From the NCBI GenBank assembly GCA_015057205.1, contig SVEW01000124.1:1-6631 (forward strand): a stretch of DNA of 6,631 bases, written 5' to 3'. A program made the translations under genes and the position numbers. This stretch comes from Lachnospiraceae bacterium (GTDB taxonomy: Bacteria > Bacillota > Clostridia > Lachnospirales > Lachnospiraceae). The notes below the pieces were generated by a model. The model made no database searches, was not told where the DNA came from, and worked only from the letters and a program-made list of their open reading frames with translations. Shown here piece by piece: positions 1 to 5,252 of the stretch (the first letter of the stretch is position 1; the number at the start of each line of letters is the position of its first letter).

Positions 1-405
1 CATCAGACATATAAATGGGAAGATACAAGAATTATTCGCGAATTTCTTATTAAAAACGGATGTATAAAACGAATTCCATATGAAAAAAGTGCCTTCAAAC
101 CACTTTATATAACAAATAGCAGACACATTATTGGAAAGTCATTTTTAAAGAAAATTTCATATAAATTAGCGGATAATAGAAAAAGATATATGTTTGTCTA
201 TTCATGGGAAACTATAAAAACGTGTATATTATTACAAAAGCATGTGAAGGCACCGATTAGAAAGCAGCAAATTGTGGGGCAAATGCGTGTGTATGTGGAG
301 GACACTTGTATTAATAAGATAGACTTGATTGCATGTCAAGACTGTGAAAAAAATTCACTTTTAAAAGTTATAAAGCACTGCTTTAATATGTTTTTATCAA
401 TTTGA
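1..405 (+). CDS. D-alanyl-D-alanine carboxypeptidase (DacF/PBP5-like), C-terminal part, cut by left edge
   Basis: Frame 1 is open from the first base to the TGA at 403-405, giving 134 residues that continue from outside the window. The Met codon at 190 is internal and not the real start. The first residues include YKWEDTRIIREFLIKNG, resembling the stretch just after the KTG-containing catalytic core of DacF-type carboxypeptidases (compare the family's 'YKWTDT...LL.YG'). The second half, around APIRKQQIVGQMRVYVED and the following LIACQDCEKNSLLKVI, fits the PBP5 C-terminal beta domain ('AP-KKG--VG---VY---'), then a short hydrophobic/basic tail that in this family anchors the enzyme to the outer membrane face. 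Such enzymes trim the terminal D-Ala from peptidoglycan pentapeptides. The catalytic SxxK, SxN and KTG motifs would lie upstream and cannot be checked. No terminator with a U-run follows the stop. The call rests on remembered family patterns; a diverged or low-activity paralogue is possible. Confidence 0.75.
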   Translation, partial: HQTYKWEDTRIIREFLIKNGCIKRIPYEKSAFKPLYITNSRHIIGKSFLKKISYKLADNRKRYMFVYSWETIKTCILLQKHVKAPIRKQQIVGQMRVYVEDTCINKIDLIACQDCEKNSLLKVIKHCFNMFLSI

Positions 406-414
406 ATAAAAACA

Positions 415-446
415 CGCTAGAAATTATTGAAAAATTGTTTCTATCG
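415..446. promoter_or_regulatory. 32-bp imperfect inverted repeat over the -35 element; candidate operator
   Basis: The dyad is centred between 430 and 431. The outer arms CGCTAGAAA (415-423) and TTTCTATCG (438-446) match at 8 of 9 positions. An inner ATT/AAT pair (426-428 and 433-435) also matches, so 11 of 16 half-site positions are symmetric. It covers the -35 hexamer of the operon promoter, a classical repressor position. No T-run follows, so it is a poor terminator for the upstream gene. Binding by the downstream RpiR-family regulator is inference; AT-richness makes some inner symmetry cheap. Confidence 0.45.
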
Positions 447-455
447 AGATACAAT
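427..455 (+). promoter_or_regulatory. Sigma-A-type promoter of the decarboxylase operon
   Basis: TTGAAA (427-432) and TACAAT (450-455) are separated by exactly 17 bp, each one base from the consensus hexamers. Transcription would start near 462, leaving a leader of about 25 nt before the ATG at 487. No other promoter this good was seen inside the five-gene operon, so one transcript through to the terminator at 5170-5200 is the simplest reading. Confidence 0.7.
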
Positions 456-465
456 ATTAGTTGTA
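450..465. promoter_or_regulatory. TACAA-N6-TTGTA inverted repeat over the -10 element and start site
   Basis: The arms TACAA (450-454) and TTGTA (461-465) are perfect reverse complements around a 6-bp spacer. The left arm is most of the -10 hexamer and the right arm covers the predicted transcription start. It could be a second operator. Five-base arms in AT-rich DNA can arise by chance, so confidence is low. Confidence 0.25.
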
Positions 466-473
466 GAATAAGT

Positions 474-479
474 AGGAGG
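474..479 (+). promoter_or_regulatory. Shine-Dalgarno site of the first operon gene
   Basis: A perfect AGGAGG lies 7 nt before the ATG at 487. It fixes that start, even though the encoded protein is shorter at its N-terminus than most family members. Confidence 0.8.
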
Positions 480-486
480 TAGATTC

Positions 487-1887
487 ATGAGTGTATTGCA
501 GAGTAGTGTTGCACGTGACAGAATTTTGTCATTTTTGGATGAAGGAAGTTTCGTGGAACTATATGAATCGGTTACATGCAGACATACAGACTTAAGTTTG
601 AAAGAGTGTGAAGAACAATCTGATGGTGTAGTAACCGGATATGGACTAATGGATGGTCGTCTGGTATTTTTATATAGCCAGAATCCTGAAGTGCTTCATG
701 GTTCTTTAGGAGAAATGCATTGTAAGAAAATTGTGGAATTGTATACACAAGCATTAAAGATGGGCGCACCGGTTATTGCGCTCCTTGACAGTTCCGGTTT
801 GCGTTTGCAGGAAGGTGTAGATGCTTTGACAGGTCTTGGGGAAGTTCTGTCGGCTGTAAACGAAGCAAGTGGTGTTATTCCAATGTATAGCGTTATTTAT
901 GGTAACTGTGGAGGCGGTCTAAGCATCATTCCGGCACTTTCAGATTTTACTTATATGGTGGAAGGGAAAGGACGTTTATTTGTAAATTCACCAAATGCAA
1001 TTGATGCAAATTATCAGGAGAAAATGGACACTGCAGATGGTAAATTTAAAGAGTTGTATTCCGGTATTGTAGATGAATGCCTGCCTGAAGAAGAAATTCA
1101 AGCCAAGGTTAGACGTTTATTGCAGCTTTTGCCTGGAAATAACACAGAAGGAATTTACACAGGGGATTGTCAGGATGATTTAAATCGTTTGATTGTTGAA
1201 ATGAATGCGTCGAATTACGAAACAAAAGTGTTATTGTCTAATTTAGGAGATGGGTACGAATTTTTAGAAACAAAATGCGAATATGCACCGGATATGATTA
1301 CCGGATTTATTCAGTTGAATGGTATGACCATTGGTACAATCGCAAATAGAGAAGATAGCGAACGACTTACGGTGGATGGACTATTAAAAGGAACTGATTT
1401 TGTAAGATTCTGTGATGCATATGATATACCGTTACTTGTTGTTGCAGATACTTGCGGTTTTGAAACCAGCATGGTTGCAGAAAAGGCAATTGGTAGAAGT
1501 ATGGCATCCTTTGTCAGTGCATTATGCGAAGCAGATGTTCCGAAGGTTACGTTACTACCGCATAAAGCCATGGGAAGTGCTTATTTATTGATGAATTCAA
1601 AATCCATGGGGGCTGATTTTGTATACGCATGGCCGGATGCTGAGCTAGGAATTTTGCCTGCAAAGGAAGCAGTTGAAATTTTGTATGCAAAGGAACAGAA
1701 TATTGATAAAGCGCAAAAACAGGCATCTTATGAACAGACACACAATAGTGTTAGCGCATTTGCTAAACGTGCGCAAATTGATCGTGTAATTGATCCGGAA
1801 AGCACAAGAAAATATTTAGTATCAGCATTTGACTTGCTTTATACAAAATATTCCTGTGTGCAGGACAAGAAACATAATTTACGATAA
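487..1887 (+). CDS. Carboxyltransferase of acyl-CoA carboxylase beta / MmdA / 12S type, divergent
   Basis: The 466-residue protein belongs to the crotonase-fold carboxyltransferase family (PccB, methylmalonyl-CoA decarboxylase alpha, transcarboxylase 12S), which moves CO2 between an acyl-CoA and carboxybiotin. Residues 9-60 (ARDRILSFLDEGSFVEL, then DGVVTGYG--DGRLV) and GSLGEMHCKKI (72-82) are family signatures. SSGLRLQEGVDAL (102-114) replaces the usual SGGARIQEG. CGGGLSIIPALSDF (141-154) is the first-half oxyanion region. DTCGFETS (331-338) replaces DVPGF, HKAMGSAY (359-366) replaces -KAYGGAY, and GADFVYAWPDAELGIL (375-390) is well kept. The usual family length is about 510. Roughly the first 35 residues (the KL-ARER lead-in) are missing, and the 'THN-SGVAH' segment is replaced around 181-198. 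The reading frame is intact and a strong SD marks the start, so it is expressed, not a relic. It heads the Na+ pump operon; substrate is unknown, with malonyl-, methylmalonyl- or glutaconyl-CoA possible by family. Confidence 0.85.
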   Translation: MSVLQSSVARDRILSFLDEGSFVELYESVTCRHTDLSLKECEEQSDGVVTGYGLMDGRLVFLYSQNPEVLHGSLGEMHCKKIVELYTQALKMGAPVIALLDSSGLRLQEGVDALTGLGEVLSAVNEASGVIPMYSVIYGNCGGGLSIIPALSDFTYMVEGKGRLFVNSPNAIDANYQEKMDTADGKFKELYSGIVDECLPEEEIQAKVRRLLQLLPGNNTEGIYTGDCQDDLNRLIVEMNASNYETKVLLSNLGDGYEFLETKCEYAPDMITGFIQLNGMTIGTIANREDSERLTVDGLLKGTDFVRFCDAYDIPLLVVADTCGFETSMVAEKAIGRSMASFVSALCEADVPKVTLLPHKAMGSAYLLMNSKSMGADFVYAWPDAELGILPAKEAVEILYAKEQNIDKAQKQASYEQTHNSVSAFAKRAQIDRVIDPESTRKYLVSAFDLLYTKYSCVQDKKHNLR

Positions 1888-1898
1888 GGAGTGACGAT

Positions 1899-2189
1899 AT
1901 GTTACATGCTTTATTAAATGTGGCAATGGGTATGGGTTCTGTTTTTATCGTTTTGATTATTATTTGTCTCATTATTCAATGCTTCAATATTATTCCAAAA
2001 ATTGAAGCAAAGTTTAAAAAAGACCAAAAAGCACCGGAAACGGTTGAGATGAACACATCCTATTTCACACAAATAGAAGAAGATACTTCGGAAGATGAGG
2101 CCGTTGTAGCTGCCATTATGGCTGCGATAACTGCATATTCCGGTATGAGCCAGGATGATTTTGTGGTAAGAAGTATAGTACGAAGATAA
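1899..2189 (+). CDS. oadG: OadG-like gamma subunit of Na+-translocating decarboxylase
   Basis: This 96-residue protein has one N-terminal membrane segment (about residues 6-28, GMGSVFIVLIIICLIIQCF), a charged, probably disordered linker rich in Lys then Glu/Asp, and a C-terminal motif DEAVVAAIMAAITAYSGMS followed by FVVRSIVRR. The combination of one helix, an acidic linker and an 'AAI-AY--' plus 'VVRSI-R' ending is typical of OadG/MmdD subunits in Firmicutes, which hold the soluble carboxyltransferase and biotin protein to the membrane beta subunit. It lacks the C-terminal histidines that bind zinc in Klebsiella OadG. The AAGGAG site (1886-1891) overlaps the preceding stop codon and sits 7 nt before this ATG, so translation is probably coupled. 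Small size and position between the carboxyltransferase and the biotin carrier support the call. Confidence 0.85.
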   Translation: MLHALLNVAMGMGSVFIVLIIICLIIQCFNIIPKIEAKFKKDQKAPETVEMNTSYFTQIEEDTSEDEAVVAAIMAAITAYSGMSQDDFVVRSIVRR

Positions 2190-2209
2190 GGAAAGGAACG
2201 GATGATAAT

Positions 2210-2572
2210 ATGAAAAGTTATACTGTAACTGTAAATGGAGTTACCTATGATGTAACAGTAGAAGAAAATAATGGCTTAGTTGCACCACAGATGAGTGCAC
2301 CACGTCGTCAGCCGGTTATGCCTACCAAAGAAGCACCAAAAGCTTCCGGAAGCAAAGGCGCAAAAGCAGTTACTGCAGGTGCAGCAGGTAAGATTTTGAA
2401 AATTGAAGTTAAGATTGGTGATACGGTGAAAGCTGGACAGAGTGTTGCAATGTTAGAAGTAATGAAAATGGAAACTCCTATTGTGACAAGCGAGGACGGA
2501 GTTGTTGCTTCTATCGAAATCAAAGAAGGAGATAATGTAGAAGCAGGAGCAACCCTGATTACATTGAACTAA
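2210..2572 (+). CDS. Biotin carboxyl carrier protein (1.3S / gamma-type) of the decarboxylase
   Basis: This 120-residue protein carries the carboxyl group on biotin between the carboxyltransferase(s) and the membrane pump. The N-terminus MKSYTVTVNGVTYDVTVEE resembles the start of transcarboxylase 1.3S and decarboxylase biotin subunits. A flexible Pro/Ala/Lys-rich linker covers about residues 25-58. The biotinyl/lipoyl domain covers 59-120, with GDTVKAGQ (70-77) and the biotin site EVMKMET (83-89). The target Lys86 (codon 2465-2467) lies 34 residues from the C-terminus, the normal spacing. Two departures: the usual Ala of EAMKM is Val, and the PMPG-type turn before the domain is GAAG. Translation signals are weaker than for its neighbours: GAAAGGA (2191-2197) lies 12 nt from the ATG. 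A lipoyl role is unlikely given MKM and the neighbours. Confidence 0.92.
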   Translation: MKSYTVTVNGVTYDVTVEENNGLVAPQMSAPRRQPVMPTKEAPKASGSKGAKAVTAGAAGKILKIEVKIGDTVKAGQSVAMLEVMKMETPIVTSEDGVVASIEIKEGDNVEAGATLITLN

Positions 2573-2573
2573 T

Positions 2574-2579
2574 AGGAGG
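2574..2579 (+). promoter_or_regulatory. Shine-Dalgarno site of the beta-subunit gene
   Basis: AGGAGG begins two bases after the stop codon of the biotin carrier gene and ends 6 nt before the ATG at 2586. It supports that start and tight translational linkage. Confidence 0.75.
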
Positions 2580-2585
2580 CATAGT

Positions 2586-3734
2586 ATGGATTACGTTACA
2601 GAAACCCTGTATAATCTCATACATCAGTCTGCTTTTTTTACCTTGACCTGGAAAAATGGTGTAATGATTTTAATTGCTTGCGTATTGCTTTACTTTGCAA
2701 TTCGTAAGAAATATGAACCATTACTGTTGGTTCCAATTGCTTTTGGTATGCTTTTGGTTAACCTTTTCCCGGACATAATGATGAAGGCAGAAGATGCAGA
2801 GAATGGGGTAGCGGGATTATTTCGTTATTTTTATTTGTTAGATGAATGGTCGATTATGCCATCTCTTATTTTCCTGGGTGTTGGTGCTTCGACTGACTTT
2901 GGACCACTGATTGCCAATCCAAAAAGCTTTTTGTTAGGAGCAAGCGCTCAGTTTGGTGTTTTTGCAGCTTATCTTGCAGCGATTGCGTTTGGATTTAATG
3001 ACAAGGCGGCCGCAGCTATTTCCATTATCGGTGGAGCAGACGGACCGACATCCATTTTCCTTGCCGGAAAATTAGGGCAGGGTAATTTGATGGGTCCAAT
3101 TGCAGTGGCGGCTTATTCTTACATGGCACTTGTGCCAATGATACAGCCACCTATTATGAAAGCGTTAACGACCAAGGAAGAACGTTTAATTAAGATGAAA
3201 CAGTTACGTGAAGTATCAAAATTAGAACGAATTTTGTTCCCGATTATTGTTACCATTGTAGTTGTTTTAATCATTCCACAAACTGCACCATTGCTTGGTA
3301 TGTTGATGCTCGGTAATTTATTTAGAGAATCCGGAGTTGTCAAGCAGTTAACGGATACTGCTAGTAACGCATTAATGTATATCGTTGTAATTTTGCTTGG
3401 TGTATCCGTAGGAGGCACCACAAGTGCAGAGAATTTCCTTAAATTTGATACACTTTTAATTGTATTTCTTGGCCTTCTTGCATTTGCTTTTGGAACTGCA
3501 GCAGGTGTTATTTTTGGAAAAATCATGTGCAAGATTACACATGGACAAGTTAATCCGTTAATCGGTGCAGCTGGTGTATCCGCAGTACCGATGTCAGCAC
3601 GTGTTGCGCAGAAAGTAGGAGCGGAAGAAGATCCAACCAACTTCCTGTTAATGCATGCGATGGGACCGAATGTTGCCGGTGTAATCGGAACTGCCGTTGC
3701 AGCAGGTGTATTTATGGCTATCTTTGGTGTATAG
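2586..3734 (+). CDS. oadB: Na+-translocating decarboxylase beta subunit (OadB/MmdB/GcdB family)
   Basis: This 382-residue polytopic membrane protein decarboxylates carboxybiotin and uses the energy to export Na+. Family signatures are present in order: GASTDFGPLIANPKSF (100-115, usually GA-TDFGPL-ANP), SIIGGADGPTSIF (146-158), AYSYMALVPMIQPPIMKAL (176-194), GNLFRESGVV (243-252), NPLIGAAGVSAVPMSARV (323-340) and NFLLMHAMGPNVAGVIGTA (352-370). By alignment from memory, Asp152 matches the essential Asp203 of Klebsiella OadB, Tyr177 or Tyr179 matches Tyr229, and Asn323 and Ser332 match Asn373 and Ser382, all linked to Na+ or proton movement. The catalytic and ion-binding residues thus look intact and the pump should work. 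Length is at the short end of the usual range because the N-terminal region is compact. OadB, MmdB and GcdB cannot be separated by sequence alone; the 3' oadA neighbour favours oxaloacetate. Confidence 0.93.
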   Translation: MDYVTETLYNLIHQSAFFTLTWKNGVMILIACVLLYFAIRKKYEPLLLVPIAFGMLLVNLFPDIMMKAEDAENGVAGLFRYFYLLDEWSIMPSLIFLGVGASTDFGPLIANPKSFLLGASAQFGVFAAYLAAIAFGFNDKAAAAISIIGGADGPTSIFLAGKLGQGNLMGPIAVAAYSYMALVPMIQPPIMKALTTKEERLIKMKQLREVSKLERILFPIIVTIVVVLIIPQTAPLLGMLMLGNLFRESGVVKQLTDTASNALMYIVVILLGVSVGGTTSAENFLKFDTLLIVFLGLLAFAFGTAAGVIFGKIMCKITHGQVNPLIGAAGVSAVPMSARVAQKVGAEEDPTNFLLMHAMGPNVAGVIGTAVAAGVFMAIFGV

Positions 3735-3738
3735 GAGG
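3733..3738 (+). promoter_or_regulatory. Shine-Dalgarno site of the alpha-subunit gene
   Basis: AGGAGG overlaps the last two bases of the beta subunit's TAG stop and lies 7 nt before the ATG at 3746, which fixes the start and implies coupled translation. Confidence 0.75.
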
Positions 3739-3745
3739 GTGAAAT

Positions 3746-5158
3746 ATGTCAGAAAATATAAAAAAACCGGTTGGCATTACGGAAACTGTGTTGCGAGATG
3801 CACATCAGTCATTAATTGCAACTCGTATGACGACCGAGCAAATGTTACCAATTATAGATAAAATGGACAAGGTGGGCTACCATTCCGTTGAGTGTTGGGG
3901 CGGTGCAACCTTTGATGCCTGTCTTCGTTTCTTGAAAGAAGATCCGTGGGACAGACTTCGTAAACTAAGAGACGGGTTCAAAAATACTAAATTGCAAATG
4001 CTTTTCCGTGGACAGAATATTTTGGGATATAGACACTACGCAGATGACGTAGTTGAATATTTTGTTCAGAAGTCCATTGCCAATGGTATTGATATCATTC
4101 GTATTTTTGATTGCTTAAATGATATTCGTAATTTGCAGACCGCAGTAACAGCTGCTAATAAAGAAAAAGGAAATGCACAGGTCGCACTTTCTTATACCTT
4201 GGGGGATGCCTATACCTTGGATTATTGGAAAGATATTGCAAAACGTATCGAAGATATGGGGGCAAATTCCTTATGTATTAAAGATATGGCCGGATTGCTA
4301 GTGCCATATCGTGCAGAAGAATTGGTGGGAGCGTTGAAAGAAACAGTCGATATTCCAATTCAACTTCACACCCATTATACAAGTGGCGTTGCCAGTATGA
4401 CCTACTTAAAGGCAATTGAGGCAGGTTGTGACGTGATTGATACGGCAATGTCTCCATTGGCACTTGGTACAAGCCAGCCAGCAACGGAAGTTATGGTAGA
4501 AGCACTTCGTGGAACCCCGTATGACACGGGACTTGATCAGAATCTTTTGGCTGAGATTGCAGAATATTTCAGACCTATGCGAGAAGAATTTATTGCAAGC
4601 GGACGATTAAGCACAAAAGTTCTTGGGGTAAATATCAATACATTGCGTTATCAGGTTCCTGGAGGAATGTTGAGCAACATGATTTCTCAGTTGAAGGAAC
4701 AACATGCAGAAGATAAATATGAAGAGGTATTGAAAGAAATTCCACGTGTACGAAAAGATTTGGGTGAACCACCACTTGTAACACCAAGCAGCCAAATCGT
4801 TGGTACACAGGCCGTTTTCAATGTGCTCGCCGGCGAACGTTATAAAATGATTACCAAGGAAACCAAAGCGATACTCCGTGGCGAATATGGTCAGACCGTA
4901 AAACCGTTTAATCCGGATCTTGTAAAAAAGGCACTTGGCGATGAGAAACAAATCACCTGCCGCCCGGCAGATCTTTTGGATAATGAACTTGATACCTTGA
5001 GAAAAGAAGCAGCAGAATACATCCGTCAGGATGAAGATGTTTTAACATATGCGCTGTTCCCACAGGTGGCAACAGAATATTTCAAATATAGAGATGCACA
5101 GTTAACAAAAATTGATGACAAGGTGTCCGATAAAGAGGTTGGTGCTTATCCGGCTTAA
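3746..5158 (+). CDS. oadA: Oxaloacetate decarboxylase alpha / transcarboxylase 5S-type carboxyltransferase, no biotin domain
   Basis: The 470-residue protein transfers the carboxyl group of oxaloacetate to biotin, giving pyruvate, or runs in reverse. Residues 11-290 form the HMGL-like TIM barrel: ITETVLRDAHQSLIATRM (11-28), ECWGGATFDACLRFL-EDPW (49-68), MLFRGQN-LGYRHYADDVV (85-103), IRIFDCLND (118-126), IKDMAGLL (178-185) and LHTHYTSG (207-214). Asp18, carbamylated Lys179, His208 and His210 fit the metal/active-site set known for 5S, OadA and pyruvate carboxylase. The conserved PYC/OADA domain follows (QVPGGMLSNM, then EIPRVRKDLGEPPLVTPSSQIVGTQAV, about 304-370). Full OadA proteins of about 590 residues carry a C-terminal biotin domain; here the chain ends after the PYC/OADA domain, as in 5S, and the carrier is the separate 120-residue protein. 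It is the last gene of the operon, 12 nt before the intergenic terminator. Confidence 0.93.
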   Translation: MSENIKKPVGITETVLRDAHQSLIATRMTTEQMLPIIDKMDKVGYHSVECWGGATFDACLRFLKEDPWDRLRKLRDGFKNTKLQMLFRGQNILGYRHYADDVVEYFVQKSIANGIDIIRIFDCLNDIRNLQTAVTAANKEKGNAQVALSYTLGDAYTLDYWKDIAKRIEDMGANSLCIKDMAGLLVPYRAEELVGALKETVDIPIQLHTHYTSGVASMTYLKAIEAGCDVIDTAMSPLALGTSQPATEVMVEALRGTPYDTGLDQNLLAEIAEYFRPMREEFIASGRLSTKVLGVNINTLRYQVPGGMLSNMISQLKEQHAEDKYEEVLKEIPRVRKDLGEPPLVTPSSQIVGTQAVFNVLAGERYKMITKETKAILRGEYGQTVKPFNPDLVKKALGDEKQITCRPADLLDNELDTLRKEAAEYIRQDEDVLTYALFPQVATEYFKYRDAQLTKIDDKVSDKEVGAYPA

Positions 5159-5169
5159 TCAACGAAACC

Positions 5170-5200
5170 AAAAAGGGAGCGATAGTAAGCTCCCTTTTTT
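5170..5200 (+). terminator. Intrinsic terminator of the decarboxylase operon
   Basis: A perfect 11-bp stem, AAAAAGGGAGC (5170-5180) with GCTCCCTTTTT (5189-5199), encloses the 8-nt loop GATAGTAA. The right arm ends in a run of six T. It starts 12 nt after the oadA stop, marks the 3' end of the operon and separates it from the regulator gene. Confidence 0.92.
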
Positions 5201-5202
5201 AG

Positions 5203-5231
5203 TTGCGATTATTCTGTAAAAATGGTATATT
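5203..5231 (+). promoter_or_regulatory. Promoter of the RpiR-family regulator gene, extended -10
   Basis: TTGCGA (5203-5208) and TATATT (5226-5231) are 17 bp apart, and TGG directly before the -10 gives the TGn extended -10 motif. Transcription would start near 5238, about 15 nt before the ATG. It begins right after the terminator, so the regulator is probably transcribed on its own. A weak AT-rich dyad around 5227/5228 (AAT/ATT arms) vaguely recalls the inner arms of the operon's upstream dyad, too weak to call an operator. Confidence 0.65.
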
Positions 5232-5252
5232 ATTGTTTGTTAGAGAGGGAAA

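Noticed and set aside
190..405. A 71-residue stand-alone ORF starting at the ATG at 190
   Set aside because: The same frame is open back to base 1, and the upstream residues also fit the carboxypeptidase family, so this Met is internal. No convincing SD precedes it.
415..446. The inverted repeat as a terminator for the upstream carboxypeptidase gene
   Set aside because: The stem is AT-rich with mismatches and a 14-nt loop, and no T-run follows, so an operator or chance dyad is more likely.
406..486. A riboswitch or attenuator in the operon leader
   Set aside because: The predicted leader from the start point near 462 to the ATG at 487 is only about 25 nt, too short for a known riboswitch class.
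2202..2213. A minimal ATG-ATA-ATA-TGA ORF overlapping the start of the biotin carrier gene
   Set aside because: It is 4 nt from AGGA and would end on the carrier's start, so it could tune initiation, but a three-codon frame like this easily arises by chance in AT-rich sequence.
3119..3640. A 173-residue minus-strand ORF opposite oadB
   Set aside because: It is a shadow of the strongly conserved beta-subunit frame. It has no SD on the minus strand and no recognisable domain.
4607..4951. A 114-residue minus-strand ORF opposite oadA
   Set aside because: It lies fully inside the conserved PYC/OADA coding region and has no family signature; I read it as a chance open frame.
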